From: Reticulascus tulasneorum
Lineage: Eukaryota; Ascomycota; Sordariomycetes; Glomerellales; Reticulascaceae
Length of the DNA stretch: 64,000 bases
Direction of reading: 5' to 3'
NCBI GenBank assembly: GCA_001557505.1
Contig: LSAX01000005.1
Coordinates: 1,860,001 to 1,924,000, forward strand
In this document: piece after piece, positions 11,453 to 22,547 of the stretch
Layout of the letters: every line of letters starts with the position of its first letter
Position numbering within the stretch: the first letter of the stretch is position 1
Notes under the pieces: model-generated
The model's database searches: none
Seen by the model: only the letters and a program-made list of their open reading frames with translations
Told to the model about the DNA's origin: nothing
Program-made: the position numbers and the translations under genes

Positions 11453-14178
11453 CTAGTTCCTCACCACGTTTGTGAGCACAGTAAGAAGCTCTAACTCCGC
11501 GTCCAAACCGTCTGGCGTCTTTTGGTCCTTGGGCAGGGCAGCCACCATGTGGACCTCAATCATATTTACTACTCCGGCCTGGAGTTGTGCTTCGAACACC
11601 TTGGCACCCGGAGGCAGAATTTGACCGGGTGCTGGACGGGACTCTGCAAGAGGTTGTCTGTTGATCAGAACCCACAGTTTATACTGGCGTTGCTGCTCTT
11701 CGAGAAATGCTGGGATGGTCGGGATAATTTGCACACGAAGATGGTTCGCAGGCATATGTATGGTGGCCGACTGTTGTGTCTCTTTTTCGTGAGGCGGCAG
11801 ATCAAGCAGGAAACGTCTCTCGAGATTCAGCATGGGATGTGTTTGGATTCTCAAGTTGCTGATGAGAGCATCGGAAGCACCTGTAGCTTGTTAGCGGCGT
11901 CATGCAATCATGTACGTTGCCAAGTACACACCTTTCCCTGGGGCCCGATACTTCTGATCCCAGACTTGTTTAGGCTGTGGCCGAATGCCATTGACTTGCG
12001 GCGTACCAGGTATAGGCTGGAATTGGGCGTTCATCACGCCAGGGGTACCTAGCGGATTGGGAGTCACGGCGGCAAGGCCTGGCGTCACGACAGGAGATAC
12101 ACGGGCGATATCTTCTCGCTTTACGGCGTTCAGGACTGACGGGCTGGGGGATGCGGCCGAGGCGCTTCGAGCCATCTCCAGTGCAGCCGCTATCGCAGGA
12201 GTTACGGCAGGGCGAGGAGCGCCGTTTCCGTTGGTCGCGTGCTCGCTGCCCTGGGAACCGGCAGATTGGGCGGTCGGTGGCGCAGGAGAGTCTGCCGACC
12301 CACCCCTACCACCAACGTGGATCGTGATCCTCTTCACGCCTGTCGGTGGCTCGGCGGTCGGTGGCACCCTCAGCTTGATTTTGGGTTGTTGTGGTTCTTG
12401 GACAGCCTCCTTCGCCTTCCTTAGTTCCTCGTAGAAGTAATCCTGTGCCAATGGTCAGTTCTGAATGTCTACTATGCGAACGAGGGATTGGACCATACCT
12501 CAAGTTCCTTGGCGAGGTCGTATATCTCGCTGCCTTCTTCGTTGTAATAATACGCGTTCTTCCAAAGCAGGCTAGACTTTTCTTCGAAGGCATTCCAGCT
12601 TTTGAAGTCACTCGTCCCCGCCGTATCGTTTCGCCCGTGGACACCTTTGACGAATTTCTGCAGCTTTTTGATAGACAAAGGTTCCGTGATATGTTTGTAG
12701 TAGTCCTTCAGGCTACGGGGAGGAAGATTGATGAATACTTCAAAATATGCTTCCTCATAGCTAGGCAAAATCTTTGTCAGCGGCCTCTCGTCACAAGGCA
12801 ATGGTTGAAGGAACTTACTCGTCTTCCTTCTTCCGCAGCATTTCCTCCACAAGCTTCTCTTGAGCTTCCTGAAAACTGAGACCCTTGTACGGGACATCCT
12901 CGTACTGGACATCCGGTTTGCCAAGCGGAGCGCTTCCCCTCGCGGCTACTTTCTGAGCATGCAGAGCCGGATTTTTTGGTGGCCGGCCCGGCCCTCTTCT
13001 CCGGACAATGATTGGGGCACGTTTCGAGTTGTTGTCGGTTGCGTCCTCGTCTTCATCATCGTCATCTTCCCCTTGTGCATCATCGTCATCTTCATCGTCC
13101 TCATCGTCCTCAGCCTCGTCTTCCTCGCCGTCAGCATCCACTTCCCCATCCGCGTCTTGTTCATCTTCTTGCATTTCTTCATCATTATCCTCAGCTTCAG
13201 CTTCCACTTCAGCCTCGGCCTCAGCATCGGCCTCTGCTTCCGCGCCGGGCTCATCATCTTCAGCGTCCTCCTCGGCACCGTCAGGAGGGAGAGGCGTGGC
13301 AACGGCGGTATAGCCGCGGACGTTGTATGCAGGGTTCGTCTTGGTCATGTAGTTACTCAGAGCCTTTCGTACCCTCTCCGCATCCTCGAACACCTGCGAG
13401 TTGCGCGGGTAGAACTCTTTTGCATTGGACACCATGCGCTTGAAGTAGCTCTCCAACTCGGACAGGTTGGCGAATTCGCGATTATTCAGCTTGGTCTCGA
13501 TCTTGGAGAGTGAGATAGGCATTCTGGTTGCCTTGTAGTACGCGGCATTGCCCTCCCTGGGTATGAGAGTTTCAAAGTAACCGGCCACGAGTCGACCACT
13601 GCAGTAGGGAGGCTCCGTTAGCAAGCTGGTTCGGAACGCACCTGTATGAAGGGTGAAGCATGGTGTCGAGTCTTGGGATTATGCAGACGGGCGGGTTGCA
13701 TCGCTGCATTCCTAGGAAAACGATGGGCACTTACTTTTTATCAGCTGTTCGACGGATTTGCTCCAGAAAAGCTAATCCGTATTGGGTGGTGGAATCGCTG
13801 GTCTCGCCTTTGGACAGATCGAAGTCCTATTCAGTTGAGTTGCGATTAGCTTGCGAGCAAGAGAGTAGTTTTGAATGTTTGTTACGATGGAAAGGAGTGA
13901 CAAGCGCGATGCAAAATAGGGCTGAGGTTTGACTCGGAGCAAAGACCATCGACAGCGTCAAACAAAGTTGCTGCATCAGGGCGCCTGCGCAAAAAGATAA
14001 AAGAAACCGACAAGCATCAACATCCAAACGCTTCGGCATTCAAAACAAAACAAACCTGCAGGATGCGCAATGCAAGAAAAGCACTCACCACTGGGACCTT
14101 GCGTCGTTTGGCAGCGCGATCGTCTGCATCGGCAGACCCAGCACCATTCGAGGTGCTCGCCTTCCGCTTATGATCCAT
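11453..14178 (-). CDS. rsc4: RSC chromatin-remodelling subunit Rsc4, tandem bromodomains
   Basis: Six exons: complement(join(11453..11880,11932..12442,12499..12760,12819..13598,13735..13826,14089..14178)), 720 residues. Introns are 51, 56, 58, 136 and 262 nt, all phase-consistent. The N-terminus has basic patches (KRKAST, KRRKVPV). Bromodomain 1 spans the DKNGRLVAGYF...YYKATRMPISLSKIETKL...NAKEFY block. A long acidic Asp/Glu stretch and an AT-hook-like RRRGPGRPPKNP follow. Bromodomain 2 contains LPPRSLKDYYKHITEPLS and NAYYYNEEGSEIY. A Pro/Ala-rich linker leads to a C-terminal domain resembling Rsc4. No BAH domain is present, which argues against Rsc1/Rsc2. The protein should bind acetylated histone tails within the RSC complex in the nucleus. 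The 262-nt first intron has no alternative exon that stays open. Confidence 0.88.
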
Positions 14179-15236
14179 CGAGAGTCGATGCACTGGAATC
14201 GCAGATGCGTGCACAAACTACTCCTCAGGTTTGCACTGCGCAATATTTGTTGCGTGGCGCGCAATTCCTCGACGAAAGTGGCGGGCTCTAGACGTGTCCG
14301 AAGCTCGCGATGCCGTCCTGAGGACGCGTTGGGGATAATTCGCCCGGCTTTCGTTTTGCGCTGCTATGGATGGACTGGGGGCGGGCGGGCTTGGAGGTGC
14401 CGATAATCCGCCAGACAGACTGGTTGGCGTGATCCGCGCTTGAAATCGGACTAGGAGCAGCTTTGAGAGGACTCGTCAGGGGAAAATTAGGGGCCCTATG
14501 CTGCACGAAGACAAAATGTAATTTTGTTAGGGATTTCTTGACAAGAGAACCATATGGCCTGTCTTGATTTATTCGGGGGGTCGGATTTTGCTTTTTTGCG
14601 CCAACCAAAAAAGGTACCTGGAGGAATGTACATCTGTCCGTTCCTGACCTTAACTTATGCCTGAGGATACGGCAGCGCTCGCGAGGGCATACTGTGAGAT
14701 CACGTGATACCGCGAATCTGGGACAGGGCGAGACCGGCTGTCCGTCGCGGCGAAACATCGGATGACAGTTCGAAATGTGGAAAGTTGCCGAAGTTTTAGT
14801 ATTGATCGGTACGAGCCCGGACCCTGAATGTTTGGATCGACTTTGGTTGCATCTGTTGGTCTTGTGAGCATCCTCAATCCACCGTTTTGCTTACCATCTG
14901 CTCTTCGGATCGCTTTGCGAACTTGTGCAATTGCCATCCACCACCTTTTCTGGTATTCAAGACCACCGCCACTTCCAAACCTTCTTAGAATCGGCGGTGA
15001 AGCAAGGGCAGTCTCGTGTTTCAGGTCCAATTCTCTCCTGCCCCGCGTGTGTGTTTACCGATCAACACATCGGCCTCGCATCGCCTTTCGCGTCCTCCCA
15101 GCCAACAGAATAGTCTTCGATCCCTCCCTGATAACCGTTGCCGTCTACTGCTGTGTGCAATTACCACTCGAAGCTTCCTATTTTCGTCATAGCATCACAC
15201 TGCTTCCTACAATTTACGCGAATCCCCTAGCTGGCC
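14179..15236. promoter_or_regulatory. Divergent intergenic region, rsc4 / cks1
   Basis: These 1,058 bp separate the two start codons and must include both promoters. Short open frames on each strand are not convincing. I see no named motif and no RNA gene. Confidence 0.5.
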
Positions 15237-15777
15237 ATGGATATCGACACGACCCGTCGCAACAGGGTCCCTCGACCTTTGTCGGACTCGGAGCGGACTC
15301 GACTGGAGGAGTTTATTGAGTCCATTCACTACTCCGCACGGTATGACCTGCATTTGATCTGGCCGTGCTCGTGCACTTGCGCGTGAACTCAGTCCCCCGG
15401 CTGACTCTCGGTGTTTTCAGATATTCCGACAGTGAATACGAGTACCGACATGTGCAGCTGCCAAAAGCCATGCTCAAGGCAATCCCGAAAGACTACCATG
15501 ACAGTGCAAACGGGACGTTGAAGCTGCTTTGGGAGGAGGAATGGCGCGCGTTGGGTATCACTCAGGTTGGTCGCCTCTACATGGTGAATGTTGCGACGGG
15601 AACAAGGCTGACCATCCCTCCAGAGCTTGGGCTGGGAGCATTACGAGGTGCATGAGCCCGAGCCGCATATCCTGCTGTTCAAGTAAGTTTGTTTGCTGTC
15701 ACGGCGCATGGCCGCTATGGGGGAGGAGTTGCTAACAATTCCGTAGGAGACCTCTTAACTACGTTCCGCCACAGTGA
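15237..15777 (+). CDS. cks1: Cyclin-dependent kinase regulatory subunit Cks1/Suc1
   Basis: Four exons: join(15237..15340,15421..15565,15624..15682,15747..15777), 112 residues, close to other fungal Cks1 proteins. Introns are 80, 58 and 64 nt. The whole Cks fold is visible: [19 protein letters not shown], then [54 protein letters not shown] and PLNY. The HxPEPH hinge needed for strand exchange and the phosphate-binding Arg/Trp residues are intact. Cks1 docks phosphorylated CDK substrates and tunes mitotic CDK activity. The start is chosen because it gives the expected short N-terminal extension before the LSDSER block. Confidence 0.96.
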
Positions 15778-17369
15778 GCGACGGCAGGAAACGAAGTACC
15801 GGAACCCGCCTTTAAATAACGACACCAGCTTCACCCCAACCTCCTGTACGGTTTTACGCTCTGATGATTGTACGGCTATGATCATGGACATTCTTCCTTT
15901 CTCCTCAGATTTTTCAAGAGAAGATACCGAGATATAATTACATCAAGTCTCGTCAAGGAACACACGGTTTGGTATCAATGGCGACAAATTACCATTGCAG
16001 TTATTGCATCTTTGTGGGGGCTTGCGAGGTATCGAGGTCAGGCAGGTTATGTTTGGCTGATATTGTTGACTTTGGGAGTTTGTATGGCCTTGTCGCATTC
16101 ACAACGAGTCCATGGCAAGCATCTCACGTCGACACTACACTGAGACGGTATGCCTTTTATGGCGGCTTTCACAGCTCCCACTCTCGAGGGCAGTAGTGTA
16201 GATACTTGTTGGTTAGTGTCTGAATACGATAGCCATTAGATATCATAAGCATAAGCTCTAATGCAGCATCGAATCATCAGCTGTTGTTCGTATTGGTATG
16301 CCTGGCGTAAGCTCCAGGGATTTTCCCACCCTCGACTCATGCTCGAGCGGGATTCACCCCGAATCAATGTGCAAGTACTTTGGTTCTAGCCTTGTAGGTC
16401 GGTTAAGGTTGCCCTCCGGGTTGGTGTCGCCTCTCAATTTAATGTTGCGACTCTTATGCATTACTAGAGCATCGGATTCTTAGGTAAGGGAGCATTAAAT
16501 CCCACCTTCCGCTCTACGATTATAACCTGGTGTGCCTGGTGTGGCATAAGATAGCCCATATGCCGCCAAAATGGTTATTACCTCTTTGAGTAACGCGGGG
16601 GAAATGGTCTCGAACAACTTCGACATCCCACCGCCTTCTTTTTTAGCCGCTGCAGGATGGGCGGCGGGGGGGGCCAGGGTGCGTGTTGGGTGCCATGGTG
16701 CGTAGCAGCGCAGCGAAACAAGTCGCAGTGAAGGGAAACCAGGGGTAGGTGGCCTGGCCAAGCACCCAAGTAGCGTCACTGGACTACTGATTATGGGCGG
16801 GGGCAGCCGAGAAACGATCGAGAAACGGGAGATTTTAGTGGAAGGTCGTTCCTGTATCTGCTGATTCTGGAACGCAGCCGAAGTGGCCACCTTTCTGTAA
16901 CAAAAAAAGGACTTCGCCTCAACCGCCGTCATCCTTCTAATCCGTTTGCGCTTTGTGACCGACTCTTGTAATCATCTTTCCTTGGTTCTCATAAAGAGCT
17001 TGGGGACTTTTGTTTTGGCTGGGCCTCCGCGACTTCCGGCATTTCAATCTTTACTTCTTTTGTCTTCCCAATTACTATTCAAAGCTGCAGCTCCAAGTGC
17101 GGCCAGTGTCTGCATCGACTGCGGGCTACGACATCTCTTTGTACGGACTACTTCCGTCGAATTTATCCAGGTATCCACCCTCGGAACCCAGGGATACCTC
17201 GATTGTTAAGCATATCTCTGGCCACGGATCGTCTGCCGGATGACCTGGACACTCTAACAGTTTCACCCGATTAGTGGAAAACACTTCCACTTCTGACACC
17301 TGTCCAATACCGTATATTAAAGAGAACTTGCTGGTCCTTGGCCAGCGAGTGATCTCTCTATAACCGACA
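15778..17369. other. Intergenic between cks1 and ero1
   Basis: 1.6 kb with no recognised gene apart from a doubtful minus-strand frame at 16495-16932 (listed separately). A hydrophobic non-ATG frame at 15868-16143 on the plus strand is probably 3' UTR of cks1. A G-rich run lies near 16660-16675. The ero1 promoter must be in the right part. I looked for an obvious unfolded-protein-response element and could not name one with confidence. Confidence 0.5.
16495..16932 (-). CDS. Doubtful hypothetical protein, 145 residues
   Basis: An ATG-started open frame upstream of and divergent from ero1. I recognise no domain. The first 100 residues are Pro/Ser/Arg-rich and read like translated non-coding DNA. 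The last 43 residues (MSKLFETISPALLKEVITIL onward) look more protein-like, with a possible amphipathic helix. A small spliced gene encoding only the C-terminal part is possible. Evidence is weak; it may be chance. Confidence 0.2.
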   Translation of the reverse strand: MTAVEAKSFFCYRKVATSAAFQNQQIQERPSTKISRFSIVSRLPPPIISSPVTLLGCLARPPTPGFPSLRLVSLRCYAPWHPTRTLAPPAAHPAAAKKEGGGMSKLFETISPALLKEVITILAAYGLSYATPGTPGYNRRAEGGI

Positions 17370-19291
17370 ATGAAGTCTGCCAGCAGACTCTTCTACCTGT
17401 CATTATTCACACTTTGGGGAGTCCCAGTCCAATGCGACAGCTTCCAAGATGATTGTGCGGTATGCCGCCGTTCTCTTTCTTCTCTTTGCACCCTCCTGTC
17501 GCCCGGAAGCGGCGCCGTCTAGCAATCGAAACCTCGTTTCTAACAACTCGTACCAGATATCTCCCAAGGCCATCGTATCGGACGCATGCGCTTCGTACTC
17601 GACCCTCGATAGGCTGAACAGCAAGGTCAAGCCAGTCATCGAAGACCTGACCCGGTCGACAGACTTCTTCTCGCATTACCGACTCAACCTGTTCCACAAG
17701 ACGTGCCCTTTTTGGGATGATGAAAATGGCATGTGCGGTAACATCGCATGTGCGGTCGAAACATTGGACGCCGAAGAGGACATTCCATTGGTATGGAGGG
17801 CGAGCGAGCTCGGAAAGCTGAAGGGGCCGCTGGTAAAACATCCTCCTAGAACTATGCAGAAGGAAAGACCGCGGCGGCCCTTACAGGGCAAGCTCGGCGA
17901 GGACGTTGGGGAGAGCTGCGTTGTGGAATACGACGACGAATGCGACGAGAGAGACTACTGCGTACCCGAGGACGAGAGCGCGGGCTCCAAGGGAGACTAC
18001 GTGAGCCTGACACAGAATCCAGAGCGATTCACCGGATATGGCGGTGCAGGCGCGAAGCAAGTATGGGATGCCATCTATCGCGAAAACTGCTTCCAGAAGA
18101 GCTCGTTCCCACATTCGGCACGCCTGGGCCAGTCGCAACTTCTGCCGAAGGGCCCTGCCGCCCAGGACTTCAAGCAGATCCTCGACGCCGCGGGAAGGCA
18201 ACAAGTGCTGGAGCAAATGCGAGAGACGAACCCCAATGTTCCGTTCGTCGCCCAGACCGGCTTCGAGGTGGAAGACGAATGCCTGGAGAAGAGGGTGTTT
18301 TACCGCGTCATGTCCGGGATGCACGCTAGCATAACCACCCACCTTTGCTATGACCATCTGAACCAGACGACCGGTCAATGGACCCCAAACCTATCCTGCT
18401 ACAAGAACCGAATACAGACGCACCCCGATCATATCAGCAATCTGTACTTCAATTATGCCCTGGTCACACGCGCGGTCGCCAAGCTGGGCCCATATCTTCA
18501 GGGTCGAGACTACACCTTCTGCACCGGAGACGACGACCAGGATGCGGCCACTCGTGCCAAGGTACTTGCCGTCACGGAAAGGGCGGCGAGCGTGCCGCAA
18601 ATATTTGACGAGAGCCTGATGTTCAAAAACGGCGAGGGGCCCTCTCTCAAGGAGGACTTCCGCAATCGTTTTAGGAACGTCAGCCGCCTGATGGATTGCG
18701 TCGGATGCGACAAGTGCCGGCTTTGGGGCAAGCTGCAGACCGCCGGATACGGGACCGCCCTCAAGGTCCTGTTTGAATTCGATAACGACAGCCCGGATAT
18801 TCCGGTGCTCAAGCGCACGGAGCTTGTTTCCCTCTTCAACACGTATGCGAGGATCAGCAGCTCGCTGGCTGCGCTCGACAAGTTCAGAGTCATGGCCCAG
18901 GAGCAAGCGGCCATCGAAGCCAGCGAGGAGAAATATGCCATCCCGGACAGGGCCAAGAAGCCGCATAATGTGGCGCCAGCAAAGGAGGCGGGGCAGCTCT
19001 TCGAGGAGGCCGACGAGCCCAGAGAGCGTCGCGAAGAGACCATTAAGGACGCTTTCGACGATGAGCTGGCTAGAGTTCTGAAGGCGTTCAAGGTCGTCTT
19101 CCGGAGCTGGCTCCAGTTCCCCATAACCCTGTAAGTTTTGGGATCGTTTGCTTGCCGGTTTGGTCACTAATACGGGTCTCAGGTGGCGCGTCGTCTCGGG
19201 CGAGGTCGTTCGTATCCTCCAGTTCTGGCTTGGTCTCCCGGTGAAGGATAGGACATGGAGGTTTGAGCGGCCTACCATGGATGAGCTGTAG
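17370..19291 (+). CDS. ero1: Endoplasmic reticulum oxidoreductin Ero1
   Basis: Three exons: join(17370..17459,17557..19130,19183..19291), 590 residues. The ATG at 17370 opens a signal peptide (SRLFYLSLFTLWGVPVQC). Intron 1 (97 nt, TTCTAAC branch) splices to ISPKAIVSDACASYSTLDRL, and intron 2 is 52 nt. Ero1 oxidises protein disulphide isomerase with FAD and O2 in the ER lumen. The shuttle cysteines lie in a CDERDYC segment. The active-site triad CVGCDKC is at about 18698-18718. The SGMHASITTHL and ENCFQ flavin-site blocks are present. The C-terminal tail beyond the last intron continues the family fold. Length suits filamentous-fungal Ero1. Confidence 0.94.
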
Positions 19292-19553
19292 GCGACTTTT
19301 CTCATTCTCTTTACACGCGCTTGCGTGGAATATAGTCATGTCATGCATCAGGACGCCACTTGGATGGCAGTCGAAATGGAGTTAACGTGGCATGCAACTG
19401 GGCAACTGGCGTTTTCCGAAGAGGCAGCATTATGGAAATGGCTTACATTGGCCGGTGTCGTTGTATTTAGATCGTGAACAAGCAAGCATCACATCATCTC
19501 TTCGCTCGGTGGCTTCGTGACGCTGCAGCTCCTTGCTAAATATCGATTATGAC

Positions 19554-20564
19554 TTAAAAGAGTCCTTTCCCGCCACCCAGTGGGATATGAGTAACTACAT
19601 TCCCAATCTTTGCCTTCAGCCCCCCGACTAGGATCTTCCAGCCGCGGATGCCCGTAAAGCGCTTCGTACCCAGGATGCCACAGGTGTTCAATTGCGTCTC
19701 CTCATCGGGCAGGTCAAAGGTCCATGCGATGGAGACATGGAAGGCATCATCTACCAGTTCGGTTGCGTCCTGCTGGTACAGTGCCGGCTGGCCGAACGAC
19801 GTCACGAGAGCGTTGCACCTTGCGAGGAGTGAGCGGAGCTGAGGGTTCGAGGCAATGGTTTGCAAACGCTTGTTGGAGGATGGAGCCGGGCGGTGGATGG
19901 TGTTTGCTACACGGAGGACGAGGAAGGCACGGGCCGAGTCAGGGGACTTGTACCAAGTGAGGGCGTCTGGCGAGACAGTGAATGTGGAGACGCCGGCGCT
20001 CTTGATGGAATCTGTTACCTTGTCTAGAAAGGTGTCCTTCTCGCCAGTAGTCAGAGCTATGGGTCGGGAAAGGCTGATGTGTAAAGGCAGCGGTGCGCCG
20101 AGGTCGCTGGTGAGGAAACTATTCAGCTGGATAGTCCCGCCCAGTTCCTCCTGTATTATTTCCACGAGGCTGACGAGCGATGCATGCTCCGATGCAGTGG
20201 GGTGCCCTTTCCACCCTCGTTAGTATTTAGGGACCCAAAGCCAGGGGGGGTCTAGTCAATTTTTACATTCTACATATAAATGCGAGGGCCAGTTCCCCAC
20301 CACGTGAGGAATCTGCCTCCTCCGGCCGTGATGCAGGCTCGGGTCATCTGCTACGCTATGCCGGACGGTGGAGGCGTAGAGATCGTGAAACGCTTCCGGG
20401 AGGGGAGGCAGATCGGACGGGGGCTCCTTCTGCTTCTGCTTTTGGCCTGGTGTCTCCGCACCCGCGGCGCCAGTGTCAGCACTAGACTTCCGGCGTTTCG
20501 CAGGCGGAGCGGCGTCGTCTGCCGAGCCGGAATCCGAGGAGGAGGAATAGTCGACCAGAGGCAT
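19554..20564 (-). CDS. usb1: U6 snRNA 3'-5' phosphodiesterase Usb1 (Mpn1)
   Basis: Two exons: complement(join(19554..20206,20267..20564)), 316 residues. The 60-nt intron (donor GTAAAA, branch ACTAAC) joins NWPSHLYVE to WHPTASEH. Usb1 trims the U-tail of U6 snRNA and leaves a 2',3'-cyclic phosphate. It belongs to the 2H phosphoesterase fold, and the two catalytic HxS motifs are visible: HISLS in the middle and HVSIAW near the C-terminus. The N-terminus is a Ser-rich/basic disordered region ([10 protein letters not shown]) followed by [16 protein letters not shown], typical of fungal members. It is convergent with ero1, 262 bp apart. Confidence 0.92.
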
Positions 20565-22547
20565 CGTCTCTTTGTCACGGGCGGTGGGACTGGAGGAGGG
20601 ACGTCATGCGGAGAAAAAGTTCCGAGGCTTGGGGTTGGTTTGGGCGACGGGATTGGGCGGTGAGCACCATTGGGTTACTTGTGGGGTCTCGTTGCATGGC
20701 GTCCTTGTCGTCCAGAGTCGTATGTAGAGTATGTGACCGTACGTGCGTACATGGGAATGTTTTTTCCTATCTGTCTCGGCCGTCCGTCTGCTGAGTAAGT
20801 GCGGTAGCGATTTTGCTTTACCTTGCCAAGGTGAGGTGGGATGGCGTTGTCGGACTGCATCGTTAGGCTATCTTTGTAGACGCGCAGTAGCTACACTAGT
20901 GGTTTTTCCTGGACAGGAGACCGGTCCCTACATAGGCACGATAGGTTGGGGAAGCTCGGAGGTGCTAGGCTGGATGAGGGACCGGGGATGGGGGATGGAT
21001 AGAGCAGGTGATGTGAATGAGTTCGCCCAGGCCAGGTAGCGGCGGCGCTGGTGAGCAGTGAGTGAGCTGAGGGATCACGAGACAGAGACAGGAACATGCC
21101 CGTACGTAAGAGGCGGCATTGAAGTCGTGTGCCCACCTCATCTCATTCACGCTTTTTGAGCATCGGAGATGAAGAGGTGATATCATACCCACGCAAGTTC
21201 AAAATTTGGCCGAAGCTCCCACGCGCGTAGGTGTACATATATGTAGCAGAATACTGTATACCGCGGCGCATAGGGAGCTCATCTCTGGAGTATTGCTTCG
21301 TTATCATGGGCTAACTGGGATGGGCCAGGCCCAAAGGAACAACAAGATGGGCTTCGGCACCTAATGAGGTGGGCCTTCGCGTGGCGTGGGATCCCCCCTG
21401 GCTAAACCTGTCCCCTCCCCCCAGGCGTGCATGACGTAGGGCCACAATGGCAGGGGTTCTGTTTTCTACTGTAATCTGCAGTGACTCTGCATCAATGTTC
21501 CATACTAAGGTAATCTGTACCTAGGTAGGTATGTAATTATGTACTTCCATCGGTACGGACGACGGAATACACGTCCACTATTCCCAAGTGCTACCGACCT
21601 AGTACTGCCCATACCTAGTAGGCAGTACCACTGTAGCCGCGATCGCCGGGCTAGCCTTCCAATCGTGGGTTTCTCGCCCCTCCTTTTTTTCTTTCTTCCC
21701 CCGCCTGTAATCCCGCCCTAACCAAAACACCCCCGTCCGTCCCGGGCGTCTGCCTGACATTGATTGAGAACAAATGGCACGGATGGAAGATGTGGATGGG
21801 GGGGAGGAGGCCAGGTTGGCAGGCTAAGACAGCACGCCAGTTCGAGTGCATTTGCTTCGACAATGCGAGTCGAGCCAACGCTTCCTGTGCCTCCCACTGG
21901 CTGGCTGCTGACAGTATCACACCCACTCACACCGTCGCAACACACCACCCCCCCCCCTTCCACGAATCCGACGGCCAGAGGAAGGGGGAGGAAAATTCGA
22001 ACCCAGCGCAGGTCCCATGGACACGGCTTCCGGCTGTTCCTGGGGGTGGTGGGTTCGCTGGGAATGACCCCTTTGGCCGCGTCGCCTGCTGGGGGCAGGA
22101 GGAGCCACGCTGGGGCTAGATCGGCTCTGGGTCGCTCGCTGTTCTGAGAAAATGATGTGTGGAGGTGTGCAGAGCAAAAGCAAAGCAGAGCAAGGGCAGA
22201 GGCTGCTAATATCTACGGGCATAGTCCATACATGAAGATGGGATTGCCCTTAAAGTTTTCTCATCAGTCATCCCACCCGCCGCAAGCAGAGACCGAGTAC
22301 CGAGTAGGTGCGAAAAGTGCAAAAAGGACACTTCCTCTCACCGAAATTCCTCGCTCCGAATCTGTTCTCGTTTTTCTCTCTGTCCTGTTCGCAAACCTGT
22401 TCGCCGCTATCTTCCGCCGTCTCTCCGCCGTCTCTGTCTCCCGAGATTTCTCTCTGTCTCTCGTCCCTTGTCTAAGACATCCCGAATCGACCCCGAATTT
22501 AGCGACATATTTAGACCCTCAGTTTGTGCCAGTACTAGTCGGACACT
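20565..22547. promoter_or_regulatory. Long divergent intergenic region, usb1 / pal1
   Basis: Almost 2 kb without a supported gene; only short open frames occur. The left part should contain the usb1 promoter and the right part the pal1 promoter. Around 21510-21625 the sequence is rich in TACCTAG/CTAGGTA-type motifs (for example CCTAGGTAGGTA near 21519 and CATACCTAGTAGG near 21610), which are common in intergenic DNA of related fungi. C-rich and G-rich runs occur at 21400-21420 and 21940-21960. The final 200 bp are a CT-rich tract typical of a 5' UTR. Confidence 0.5.

Noticed and set aside
13008..13443. Plus-strand Ser- or Pro/His-rich frames near 13.0-13.4 kb
   Set aside because: They are the complement of the acidic Asp/Glu tract of Rsc4, a low-complexity artefact.
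16290..16480. Possible tRNA-like GC-rich fold around GCGGGATTCACCCCG
   Set aside because: The arms do not assemble into a cloverleaf, and no A and B boxes with proper spacing are visible.
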